DNA of 12,023 nucleotides from WHSV01 sp050693975. GTDB lineage: Bacteria; Actinomycetota; CADDZG01; WHSQ01. Positions 1 through 7,389 of this stretch are shown here, one piece after another (position 1 is the stretch's first letter; each line of letters opens with the position of its first letter). Location: assembly GCA_050693975.1 (NCBI GenBank), contig JBOGWV010000017.1, forward strand, positions 1 through 12,023. The letters run 5' to 3'. Under the pieces are notes generated by a model that saw nothing but the letters and a program-made list of their open reading frames with translations, searched no databases and was not told where the DNA came from. A program made the position numbers and the translations under genes.

Positions 1-29
1 TCGGCCAAATGCACCTAGGATCGGGTCGT

Positions 30-707
30 ATGGCTCGTATCCTCGCGGTGGCAGACGAGGTAGATGACAGCCTCTACTCCGCCGACATCAAGAAGCTCCG
101 CGTAGACCTCGTGGCCGCGTGCGGCGACCTTCCGTTCGACTACCTGGAATCCCTCGTAACGCTCGCCGGGGTGCCGCTGGTGTACATCCCCGGAAACCAT
201 GACCCGGATCTAAAGAGGCGAGCCCAGGACATCTCTCCGGCCGACGCCCTCAGACCCTTCAGCTTCCGTTCGAAGTTCGACTGCCCGGGGCCCCAGGGCT
301 GTACGAACATCGACGGCCGCGTCGCCGAGATAGCGGGGCTGCGCATCGCCGGGCTCGGGGGGTCCATGCGCCACAACGAGGGTCCGAACCAGTACACACA
401 GACCGAGATGCACCTGCGCGCAGCCAAGCTGGAGCTGAAGGCCCGCGTAAGCGCGCTGGGGGCACCAAAGCTCAACCCGCGGAGGGGGTTCGACGTGCTG
501 CTGACTCACTCTCCCCCGCTGGGCATCGGGGACGACGAGGACCTTTGCCATGAGGGCTTCGCCGCGTTTCACGGACTGGTCGCACGGCTTTCACCACGCG
601 TTCTCATCCATGGGCACATCCATCCCTACGGCCGTCAGGTCGACGAGATGAGCATGAACGGAACCCGCGTCATAAACGCCGTCGGTCATCGTGTTGTGGA
701 GCTATGA
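30..707 (+). CDS. Calcineurin-like metallophosphoesterase
   Basis: Predicted cytoplasmic metal-dependent phosphoesterase of 225 residues; the substrate cannot be told from sequence. Visible metal-site motifs are GD at residues 32-33, GNHD at 55-58, THSPP at 159-163 and GHIH at 195-198, the usual order in calcineurin-like phosphoesterases. The first motif is atypical: instead of D-x-H the strand-1 end reads ADEVDD (residues 8-13), so an aspartate is present but the histidine is not. A central GLGGS / GPNQYTQ segment is typical of a bacterial subfamily that I know only as 'metallophosphoesterase'. I chose the ATG at 30 over the in-frame ATG at 9 because the domain begins at once (MARILAVADE) and AGGA lies 8 nt upstream. 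There is no signal peptide. The stop codon overlaps the end of the convergent glycosidase gene, leaving no room for a terminator. The family is secure; the biological role is unknown. Confidence 0.85.
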   Translation: MARILAVADEVDDSLYSADIKKLRVDLVAACGDLPFDYLESLVTLAGVPLVYIPGNHDPDLKRRAQDISPADALRPFSFRSKFDCPGPQGCTNIDGRVAEIAGLRIAGLGGSMRHNEGPNQYTQTEMHLRAAKLELKARVSALGAPKLNPRRGFDVLLTHSPPLGIGDDEDLCHEGFAAFHGLVARLSPRVLIHGHIHPYGRQVDEMSMNGTRVINAVGHRVVEL

Positions 708-3227
708 CTCTGCCGTAACCACCAGCGTGTGGGCGGCGCCCGTATCGGTCTGCACCTGCACCTCGCGTCCACGGGCCGAGTCGACGATCGTGTATTCCAC
801 CTCGGATCCGTCCAGGGTCACCGACGACACCGTGGCCGTCCGCGGCAGCGTATGGCCGATCGTCAGCGTCCAGCCCGCCGGCGCACTCACCTCGGTCTCG
901 TACGTCGATCCGTCGTGGCTCGCCGATGCCGACATCGTCCCCGAACCGACCCTCAGGTTCTCGATCGACAGCCCCGGCCAGCCCTCGGGTACGTGAGGAA
1001 CGGCGTAGAGGTGGTTGCCCGGCGCGTCCGGCCGGATGCCGAGGAAGTGGTCGACGACCGGCCACTGAACGCCGTACGGAGACCACGCCTGCATGAACAT
1101 CGCGCGATCGCGGAAGTCTACGAACGGGTCGTACTCGGGGCTCGGGGAGATCTCGGGAAGCGCTCCCGGCATCTCGAGGTCGAGCTGGCGCCCGATCGCC
1201 CGCATGTAGTAGGGGGCCTGGTCCGAACCCAGCCGGCCGTGGTTCGCCTCGGCCACCGCCATCACCGAAGTCGGTAGCGTCCAGCACTTGAGCTCGCCCG
1301 CACCGGTGGGCCCTCCATCGACACCCGTGTGAAACAGCCCGCACTCTCCGGTGAAGCCGGGGCCCTCGAGGGTGTCCAGCGCTGCGTTGGCATGGCCGAG
1401 CGGCGCGAGCACTCCATCGCCGATTTCCGAGCTGAGGCCAACTTCGGCAAGGACGACTTCCATCGGAGTTGCGTTGATCCAGTGGCGCTGCTGCAGTTGC
1501 TGGCCGGCACCGGTACATACGTTGGTGCCCTCGTCGCCGGAGTCACCTGCATTGCACAGTGAGTCTGCAAACAGGTTGTGCTGCTCCATCCACCACGTGG
1601 GATCGAAGGCGTCCTCCAAGGCGTCGGCTTGCTCATCGGCCCAGGCCGCGGCCTCGGAGTCACCCTTGCTCAGAGCCATGTCTTGAAACGCGCGCAAGGC
1701 CTGCCACGTGTAAGCGGTTACGTCGAGTTTCTCCGACCCCATGCCGGTCCGCTCGACCATTCCGTTGCCCTCGGGCCAGTTGTCCTGGTCTTTGTCGCAG
1801 GTCGCCACGCAGTCTGCCGAAGTGATGTAGCGGAGGCCATCCTCTATGAACCCGTACATCTCGTCCCGGAATCCGTTGTCCCCGCTCCACCGCCAGATGA
1901 GGTGCGTCGCGGTCGCGAACTGCGCGGTCTCGTTGGTGTTACCCGGATCGTCGTTGGCGCCGAAATAGATCGATCCGTCGGTGACGATTTCGTGCACCAC
2001 CTTGCCGGTCGCGCCGTTGACCATGCGCGACACGTCCCTGATCGTTTGCAGATGTTGAACCGCGGTGTCCCATTGGCCGGACGCCACCAGCGGAAAGGCG
2101 GTGTAGGCGCCGTCGGTCCCGAAGAACCAGGGGTAATCGGGGTAACCGGCCCCGATACCGGTCGCAGTGGCGACCGTGCCGGCGGGGTCGGGGTAAGCGC
2201 GTCCCTCGTCCACGTCTCGTATCTGCAGATCGTTGACCCTGCGGGTGAGGTCGGCCATGTTGAGCTTGGCCCAGTCAAATGCGTCTTCGAGGGTCGTATC
2301 GGGAAGGTCGACGGCGCTCCGCGAGAACAGCTCCACTCGCTCGGCGATCTTGCCGTCGAGCAGACCCTGCGGGTCCGCAAGCCCGTGGGTTAGAGCCGCG
2401 GTGGCCTCGGTCTCGCTCCTGTGGGATCCGGCGACGGCAAGCCACAGGGTTCTGTTCTCTCCAGGTGCGAGGTCGACGATCCATCGGAGCCTTCCGCCGG
2501 TGCCGTTGCCGAACTCGCTGTAACCGGGGCGCTCGCTGCCCGGCACCGGGCCCCACATGTCGTCATTCGAGCCTCCCGACACCGGCTTCATCGACGATCT
2601 GACCTTTGCGTACCAAGGCTTGTTCGCCTCCTGGAAGGTCAGGGTGCCGGTCGAGGCGTCGTAAGCACCCGAGTCCTTGCCGTTGAACTCCCGTGCGTTG
2701 GGACTCGTCCACCCCCACGGGTAGGCGGCCATCACCTCGCTGCGGACGTCCAGGTTCAGGCTGAAGTTCTTGGCCCTGCGATCGGTGTTGGTCATGTCGA
2801 GCCCCACCAGGACGACCGGCGATCCGTCCGGGGAGAACTCCGTGCGTGTGAGCTTGATGCCCTTCGTTGCCGGGAAGTCGAGTTGCGCGTAGCCCGCCCC
2901 CGAGGTGAACCTCGAAGCCGTCGGGTACTTGCCGTTCACGGCGAACCAGTATCCGTCCAGGAGCTTTATGGGGTGGCCCCAAACTCCGCCCATCTCGCCG
3001 CGGATGTGCCATCCCATGGGCGGGAAGGTGCCGTCTTCCGCCCCGATGACGTAGGCCTTGTCCCCGGCCGCGACGTAGCGTTTTTGTGCCAGGTCGGTCG
3101 TGGTCGAGCGGGTCGGCCCCGAATCAGCGGGAGAGGCCGCCGGCTGCGATGTAGGCAGGAACCCGACCAGCAAGGCCGCGACGGCCAAGAAAGCTACGAA
3201 GGTGCGACGCGCAACTCGATCAGCCAT
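702..3227 (-). CDS. Secreted six-hairpin glycosidase, glycogen-debranching/GH15-like
   Basis: Predicted exported glycoside hydrolase of 841 residues. The N-terminus is a Sec-type signal peptide: basic residues R4, R7, R8, a hydrophobic core at about 9-24, then an Ala/Ser/Pro-rich stretch; no lipobox cysteine is seen. Residues about 45-300 look like a beta-rich N-terminal domain (GVWGHPIKLLDGYWFAVNG at 81-99). Residues about 310-735 resemble an (alpha/alpha)6 toroid with WFFGTDG at 367-373, ETAQFA at 433-438 and NWPEGNG at 483-489. D372 and E486 are my candidates for active-site acids. The tail, including IGHTLPR at 790-796, is beta-rich. All six cysteines (473, 477, 558, 571, 629, 648) lie in the toroid, an even number consistent with disulfides outside the membrane. 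Substrate is inferred only to be an alpha-linked oligosaccharide. The ATG at 3227 has a G-run about 5 nt upstream. It stands alone, divergent from the ParB-like gene. Confidence 0.82.
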   Translation of the reverse strand: MADRVARRTFVAFLAVAALLVGFLPTSQPAASPADSGPTRSTTTDLAQKRYVAAGDKAYVIGAEDGTFPPMGWHIRGEMGGVWGHPIKLLDGYWFAVNGKYPTASRFTSGAGYAQLDFPATKGIKLTRTEFSPDGSPVVLVGLDMTNTDRRAKNFSLNLDVRSEVMAAYPWGWTSPNAREFNGKDSGAYDASTGTLTFQEANKPWYAKVRSSMKPVSGGSNDDMWGPVPGSERPGYSEFGNGTGGRLRWIVDLAPGENRTLWLAVAGSHRSETEATAALTHGLADPQGLLDGKIAERVELFSRSAVDLPDTTLEDAFDWAKLNMADLTRRVNDLQIRDVDEGRAYPDPAGTVATATGIGAGYPDYPWFFGTDGAYTAFPLVASGQWDTAVQHLQTIRDVSRMVNGATGKVVHEIVTDGSIYFGANDDPGNTNETAQFATATHLIWRWSGDNGFRDEMYGFIEDGLRYITSADCVATCDKDQDNWPEGNGMVERTGMGSEKLDVTAYTWQALRAFQDMALSKGDSEAAAWADEQADALEDAFDPTWWMEQHNLFADSLCNAGDSGDEGTNVCTGAGQQLQQRHWINATPMEVVLAEVGLSSEIGDGVLAPLGHANAALDTLEGPGFTGECGLFHTGVDGGPTGAGELKCWTLPTSVMAVAEANHGRLGSDQAPYYMRAIGRQLDLEMPGALPEISPSPEYDPFVDFRDRAMFMQAWSPYGVQWPVVDHFLGIRPDAPGNHLYAVPHVPEGWPGLSIENLRVGSGTMSASASHDGSTYETEVSAPAGWTLTIGHTLPRTATVSSVTLDGSEVEYTIVDSARGREVQVQTDTGAAHTLVVTAES

Positions 3228-3382
3228 GACAGCCCCCCGTCTCTGAAGCCGAGCAACTCAAAACGCGCGAAAGTAATCGAGAGCTTACAAGCAACCCGGG
3301 CGACTCGTGCCAAACCTGCTCAAAAGGGACGGACCCGCCCGATCGTAGAATCACGATGACCCGCACTGCATGGGAGCCGTAG
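3228..3382. promoter_or_regulatory. Divergent intergenic region between glycosidase and ParB-like gene
   Basis: These 155 bp lie between two divergently read genes and must hold the promoters of both, or of at least one of them. It is visibly more A-rich than the surrounding coding DNA. On the plus strand a TAGAAT at 3346-3351 resembles a -10 box for the ParB-like gene, but I see no convincing -35 at the correct distance. On the minus strand TTGTAA (complement of 3286-3291) is a poor -35 candidate without a clear -10. GGGAG at 3372-3376 is a ribosome site for the ATG at 3383. No inverted repeat suggesting a shared operator was found. Confidence 0.4.
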
Positions 3383-4279
3383 ATGCCCTGGAACGATCTT
3401 CCCGAGACGTCGACCTTCGAGCGCGCCCGGCGACGCGAGGCCTATCGCCGCTTCGGCCGCGCGGTTTCGGGGGGGACCTCCGCGACCTTGAAGGAGCTCG
3501 ACCAGGTCAAGGAAAGGCTCCGCCTCTTCGATCAGACCTATATCGGCATCATGCCGATCGAGGTGGCACGGATCGTGGGTACCGCGGGTCGCAACTCTGA
3601 CTTCGACAAGAACTTTCTGCCGCGACGCCCACAGGTCAGGGAACGCTGGCGCCGGCTCGAGCAGGCCTTTCCCGACGGAGGGTTTCCTCCAATCGTCGTT
3701 TACAAACTGCACGACAACTACTTCGTCGTCGACGGTCATCACCGCGTTGCCATCGCGAAACAGAAGAAGATCGACTTCATCGACGCCGAGGTGACCGAGC
3801 TTCACCTCCGCCGGTCGTTGCCCGAGGGACTCGATTTGGGGCGAGTCATCTTCGCCGAGCAGGAGCGCATCTTCATGGAAGAGAGCGGCCTCACGGAGGG
3901 TGTGCCCGATGCCCACATCGAGTTCAGCAAGCCCGACGGGTACCCCGAGCTTCTCCAGCTGATCCAGACCTACGGCTACCGGCTGATGCTCGAGCGCAAC
4001 GAGGTAGTCCCACCTCCGATGTCCGCCCGGCATTGGTACACGAACATCTACCAGCCCGCGGTCGAAGGCATCCGCGAGCAGGAGCTGCATAGGCTCTTCC
4101 CGCGCGCCACCGAGGCCGACCTCTACCTCCTGGTACACCAGCGCCGGCTGTCTCTCTTCCCCGAACGCGGCTACGTGAGCATGGAAGACATGGCCAAGGA
4201 GCTGAAGGAAGCCGAGAGCAAGCGACCGGTGCGCCGTGCCGTGAGAAAGCTGACCGGCTCGCCCGGCGACAACGCCTAG
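3383..4279 (+). CDS. ParB/sulfiredoxin-fold nucleotide-binding-like protein
   Basis: A 298-residue soluble protein with a ParB/Srx-type core. The segment FPPIVVYKLHDNYFVVDG followed by HHRVAIA (residues 101-125) matches the 'preferred-position / D-G-x-H-R' motif that in ParB-family proteins lies in the CTP-binding N-domain. The sulfiredoxin cysteine is absent (GHHR rather than GCHR), so peroxiredoxin repair is unlikely. An upstream segment GIMPIEVARIVGTAGR (55-70) could carry the first part of the nucleotide pocket. I see no ParB helix-turn-helix. The C-terminal part (about 180-265) contains HWYTNIYQPAVEGI and TEADLYLLVHQRR, which look like a separate conserved domain; the last 30 residues are Lys/Arg-rich. 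There is no parA, plasmid or phage gene near it, so a partition role is not supported. The start is supported by GGGAG 6 nt before the ATG. Confidence 0.7.
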   Translation: MPWNDLPETSTFERARRREAYRRFGRAVSGGTSATLKELDQVKERLRLFDQTYIGIMPIEVARIVGTAGRNSDFDKNFLPRRPQVRERWRRLEQAFPDGGFPPIVVYKLHDNYFVVDGHHRVAIAKQKKIDFIDAEVTELHLRRSLPEGLDLGRVIFAEQERIFMEESGLTEGVPDAHIEFSKPDGYPELLQLIQTYGYRLMLERNEVVPPPMSARHWYTNIYQPAVEGIREQELHRLFPRATEADLYLLVHQRRLSLFPERGYVSMEDMAKELKEAESKRPVRRAVRKLTGSPGDNA

Positions 4280-4290
4280 GTCCGCCCTAC

Positions 4291-4388
4291 CGCCGGATCC
4301 GGTTTCTCACCCGGCGCAACGGGTACACCCACGGAGGCGGCGCGGTTGGCCGCCGAAACCGGCCCTTGGGGGCCAGTCATTGGGGGCC
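4291..4388 (+). promoter_or_regulatory. Hairpin-rich leader or terminator with direct repeats
   Basis: Within the gap after the ParB-like gene there are three GC stems in a row. CGCCGG (4291-4296) pairs with CCGGCG (4311-4316), GGCGGC (4336-4341) with GCCGCC (4349-4354), and GGCCC (4361-4365) with GGGCC (4370-4374). The last overlaps a direct repeat: TTGGGGGCC occurs at 4366-4374 and again at 4380-4388, a 14-nt period. None is followed by a T-run, so a standard intrinsic terminator is not shown. The block could end transcription of the upstream gene or act as the structured 5' leader of the small membrane peptide that begins 24 nt further on. Confidence 0.35.
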
Positions 4389-4400
4389 GCAATCACCAAC

Positions 4401-4407
4401 GGAGGTG
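4401..4407 (+). promoter_or_regulatory. Strong Shine-Dalgarno site for small membrane peptide
   Basis: GGAGGTG is complementary to the 3' end of 16S rRNA over seven bases and lies four bases before a TTG codon. It is one of the best ribosome sites in the window and has no other start codon to serve, so it decides both the reality and the start of the 23-codon gene. Confidence 0.65.
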
Positions 4408-4411
4408 CGTC

Positions 4412-4483
4412 TTGGACATTGTCACTATCCTGCTGGTCGTGTTTCTGATCCTCGGGATCATCTTCTTTCTTCGTAGGACGTAG
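4412..4483 (+). CDS. 23-residue single-pass membrane peptide, TTG start
   Basis: A very short gene read from TTG to TAG. The peptide begins with an acidic residue after the initiator (MDIVT), continues with about 16 almost purely hydrophobic residues (ILLVVFLILGIIFFL) and ends with RRT. This is a clean one-pass transmembrane segment whose basic end would stay on the cytoplasmic side, with the N-terminus outside. Support comes from a near-perfect GGAGGTG at four bases' distance and from the absence of any charged or polar residue inside the segment. It lies between the ParB-like gene (132 nt downstream of its stop) and the convergent aceE 3' end. I do not recognise a named family; small hydrophobic peptides of this kind are common in bacteria and are usually missed. 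Possible roles, such as stabilising a membrane complex, stress response or type I toxin, are guesses. Confidence 0.6.
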   Translation: MDIVTILLVVFLILGIIFFLRRT

Positions 4484-4525
4484 ACGAGCGACACGCAGTA
4501 ATTTTGACGGCGTTTCGGCTGAGAC

Positions 4526-7237
4526 TCAGGAGGACAGGGGTGAACTCCGCTCCGGGTCGATGCCGTAGCGCCTGATGGCCTCGCTGACCTCCTCGGGCTT
4601 GACCTCACCGGTTTCGGACAGCGCGGACAAAACGGCCACCACGATGTGCTCGTGGTCGACCTCGAAGTGGCGTCGTAGGGCCTCGCGACCGTCCGAGCGT
4701 CCGAATCCATCCGTGCCCAGAGACAAATAGGGCTGCGGAATCCAGCGCGCCACCTGGTCGGGAACGGCCTTCATGTAATCGGTGACCGCCACCACCGGTC
4801 CCTCGACGTGCTCCAGGCTGCGCGTGACGTAGGGGGTCTTCTTCGCCTGGTCGGGATGGAAACGGTTCCACCGCTCGGTCTCGAGCGCATCGATACGCAA
4901 GCGCTGGAAGCTCGGCGCGCTCCACACCGTCGCCGCGACATCGTGGTTGTCGGCGAGGACCTCTTGCGCCTTCAAAGCATTCATCATCATCGAGCCGCTC
5001 GTGAGGATCTGCACGTTGTGTTTGCGCTCGGCGGTCGCCCTGCGGAACGGATACAGACCGCGCAGGATGCCCTCCTCGACCCCATCGGGCATCGGTGGCA
5101 TCGGAATGGGCTCGTTGTACACGGTGAGGTAGTAGAAGAGGTCTTCGTCGTTGTCGATCATGCGCTCGAGCCCGTCTCTGATGATCACGGCGAGCTCGTA
5201 GGCGAACGCCGGGTCGTAGCTGATGCACGCGGGGTTGGTCGATGCGAGCAACGGCGAGTGACCATCCTGATGCTGGAGACCCTCGCCCATCAGCGTCGTA
5301 CGACCAGCGGTCGCGCCGACGAGGAAGCCCTTGCCGCGCTGATCGCCGAAGCCCCAGATCAGGTCGCCGATACGCTGGAAGCCGAACATCGAATAGAAGA
5401 TGAAGAACGGGATCATGGGCTCGTTGTGGCTGGCGTACGACGTTCCGGCGGCGATGAACGACCCCATCGAGCCGGCCTCGGTGATCCCCTCTTCGAGGAT
5501 CTGACCCTCTTTGGCCTCGCGGTACGCAAGCAGATGCTCGGCGTCTACCGGTTCGTAGGTCTGGCCGAAGGGCGCATAGATCTTGAACTCGGGGAACAGC
5601 GATTCCATGCCGAAGGTACGAGCCTCGTCGGGGATGATCGGAACCACGCGCTTGCCCACTTGCTTGTCGCGCATCAGCTTTCGCAGCAAGCGCACGAAGG
5701 CCATCGTGGTGGCGACCGGTTGCCCCTTGGAACCCGCCTTGAACTCATCGTAGAGCGCGGGCTTGGGAAGCTCGGGCTTGACGATCTGGAACTTGCGCGA
5801 CGGCACGAAGCCGCCGAGCTTGCGTCGCTGGTCGGCGAGATACTGCACCTCGTCGGAGTCCTTACCGGGGTGGTAATAGGGTGCGGCGCCCGCGGTCAGG
5901 TCCTTGTCCTTGATCGGCAACTCGAGCCGGTCGCGGAACTTCTTGAGCTCCTCATCGGAGAGCTTCTTCGCCTGGTGCGTGACGTTACGACCCTCGATCG
6001 CGCCACCCAGCGTCCAGCCCTTGACCGTCTTGGCGAGGATCGCGACCGGCGCGTCCTTGAGCTCGACCGCGCTCGCATAGGCCGCGTGGACCTTCCGATA
6101 GTCGTGGCCGCCGCGGCGCAGTCTCTTGAGGTCGTCGTCGCTGAGGTGCTCGACAAGAGCCTTGAGACGCGGGTCGGGGCCGAAGAAGTGGTCTCTGATG
6201 TACTCGCCGGACTCGACCACGTACTTCTGAAACTCACCGTCGACGGTGGTGTTCATCTTGTGCACCAGCATGCCGTCCGCGTCCGCAGCGATGAGCGGAT
6301 CCCACTCCCGGCCCCACACGACCTTGATGACGTGCCAGCCGGCTCCCCGGAAGGTGCGCTCGAGCTCCTGAATCACCTTGCCGTTGCCGCGCACGGGGCC
6401 GTCCAGACGCTGCAGGTTGCAGTTCACGACGAAGATCAGGTTGTCCAGGCCTTCGCGCGCCGCGATGTTGAGCGCGGCGGACGACTCGGGCTCGTCCATC
6501 TCGCCGTCGCCGAGGTAAGACCACACCCGCTGCTGCGAGGTGTCCTTGATGCCCCGGTGCTGGAGGTACCGGTTGAAACGGGCCTGGTAGATCGCGTTCA
6601 GGGGGCTGAGTCCCATCGAGACCGTGGGGAACTCCCAGTACTCGGGCATCAGCCGGGGGTGCGGATAGCTGGAAAGCCCCGGATACAGCGCCTCGCGCCT
6701 GAAGCAGTCCAGCTTTTCCTCGTCGAAGCGCCCCTCGACGAAGCTGCGCGCATAGATACCGGGGGCCGCGTGGCCCTGGTAGAAGACGTGGTCGCCGCCG
6801 CCCGGGTGCTCCCTGCCTCTGAAGAAGTGATTGAAGCCGACTTCGTAGAGGCTCGCGGCGCTCGCATAGGTCGAGAGGTGACCGCCGATGCCGTCGTGAG
6901 CCTTGTTCGCGCGCATGACCATCACGGCCGCGTTCCAGCGGATTATCCGGCGGATCTTGTGCTCGAGCTCCTCGTTACCGGGAAAGAACGGCTCCTCTTC
7001 CGGAGAGATGGTGTTGATGTAGTCGGTCGATACCTGAGCCGGGAGCCCGATGCGGCGCGTACGGGCGTGGAACAGCAGCCGGTTCATCAGATAGCGGGCG
7101 CGCGCGGGTGAGGCCGAGTCGATGACCTGGTCTAGGGCCTCCAGCCATTCCTGGGTCTCGTCTGCGTCGCTATCCGGTAACTGGTTGCGGAACGCGTCGT
7201 ACATGGACTTCACCCCTGTTTCGTAATCGTTACCCAC
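4526..7237 (-). CDS. aceE: Pyruvate dehydrogenase E1 component, homodimeric type
   Basis: Thiamine-diphosphate-dependent E1 of the pyruvate dehydrogenase complex. It decarboxylates pyruvate and passes the acetyl group to the lipoyl arm of E2 in the cytoplasm. The 903-residue length is normal for the single-chain AceE family. Visible features are IGGHLSTYASAASLYEVGFN (117-136), a histidine in YQGHAAPGIYARSF (153-166), the thiamine-diphosphate motif GDGEMDEPES (243-252) closing with NCNLQRLDGPV (272-282), and a C-terminal transketolase-like region with GRTTLMGEGLQHQDGHS. The GTG at 7237 is preferred over the later GTG and ATG because GGAGG lies 9 nt upstream and the family's N-terminal helix (WLEALDQVI) needs that length. 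No E2 or E3 gene adjoins it, so its partners are encoded elsewhere; in mycobacteria, AceE likewise works with separately encoded partners. It converges on the small membrane peptide gene. Confidence 0.97.
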   Translation of the reverse strand: MGNDYETGVKSMYDAFRNQLPDSDADETQEWLEALDQVIDSASPARARYLMNRLLFHARTRRIGLPAQVSTDYINTISPEEEPFFPGNEELEHKIRRIIRWNAAVMVMRANKAHDGIGGHLSTYASAASLYEVGFNHFFRGREHPGGGDHVFYQGHAAPGIYARSFVEGRFDEEKLDCFRREALYPGLSSYPHPRLMPEYWEFPTVSMGLSPLNAIYQARFNRYLQHRGIKDTSQQRVWSYLGDGEMDEPESSAALNIAAREGLDNLIFVVNCNLQRLDGPVRGNGKVIQELERTFRGAGWHVIKVVWGREWDPLIAADADGMLVHKMNTTVDGEFQKYVVESGEYIRDHFFGPDPRLKALVEHLSDDDLKRLRRGGHDYRKVHAAYASAVELKDAPVAILAKTVKGWTLGGAIEGRNVTHQAKKLSDEELKKFRDRLELPIKDKDLTAGAAPYYHPGKDSDEVQYLADQRRKLGGFVPSRKFQIVKPELPKPALYDEFKAGSKGQPVATTMAFVRLLRKLMRDKQVGKRVVPIIPDEARTFGMESLFPEFKIYAPFGQTYEPVDAEHLLAYREAKEGQILEEGITEAGSMGSFIAAGTSYASHNEPMIPFFIFYSMFGFQRIGDLIWGFGDQRGKGFLVGATAGRTTLMGEGLQHQDGHSPLLASTNPACISYDPAFAYELAVIIRDGLERMIDNDEDLFYYLTVYNEPIPMPPMPDGVEEGILRGLYPFRRATAERKHNVQILTSGSMMMNALKAQEVLADNHDVAATVWSAPSFQRLRIDALETERWNRFHPDQAKKTPYVTRSLEHVEGPVVAVTDYMKAVPDQVARWIPQPYLSLGTDGFGRSDGREALRRHFEVDHEHIVVAVLSALSETGEVKPEEVSEAIRRYGIDPERSSPLSS

Positions 7238-7246
7238 AGACTAGAA

Positions 7247-7251
7247 CCTCC
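7247..7251 (-). promoter_or_regulatory. Ribosome binding site of aceE
   Basis: Read on the minus strand this is GGAGG, nine bases before the GTG at 7237. It supports that GTG over two in-frame alternatives further in. Confidence 0.6.
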
Positions 7252-7328
7252 GCCGCCCCAACGGCGCGGAAGCCGACCCCGGCCCCCCACCGCCCCACTG
7301 ACCATACCCAGCGCGCCCGTCGGGGATC

Positions 7329-7375
7329 TCGAGACACGCATTGACCGGGATAGTCCCGGTCGTTCGGCGTGTCGA
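7329..7375. repeat. 47-bp palindromic element, copy 1
   Basis: Structure on the plus strand: TCGA, a 10-nt arm (GACACGCATT), the perfect 19-bp core GACCGGGATAGTCCCGGTC (8-bp arms, TAG loop, 7343-7361), a 10-nt arm (GTTCGGCGTG), TCGA. CACGC (7335-7339) pairs with GCGTG (7367-7371), so the whole unit can fold into a long stem with small bulges. It lies 15 bp beyond the stop of the broken DUF559 gene and 92 bp before the aceE start. The absence of a T-run after the hairpin on either strand argues against an ordinary terminator. Confidence 0.8.
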
Positions 7376-7389
7376 CGGGATTGGAGACC

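Noticed and set aside
670..1518. Arg-rich minus-strand frame inside the glycosidase gene
   Set aside because: Composition is that of a frame shadow and it lies wholly within the glycosidase, apart from a tail in the phosphoesterase end.
4808..7111. A 767-codon plus-strand frame opposite aceE
   Set aside because: It is the complement of a well-supported aceE; the product has no recognisable motif and has the Arg/Val/Leu/Glu/Asp-rich makeup of an antisense shadow in high-GC DNA.
7238..7328. Promoter of aceE upstream of its ribosome site
   Set aside because: A TATGGT is present on the minus strand but no -35 box at a suitable distance; not strong enough to list.
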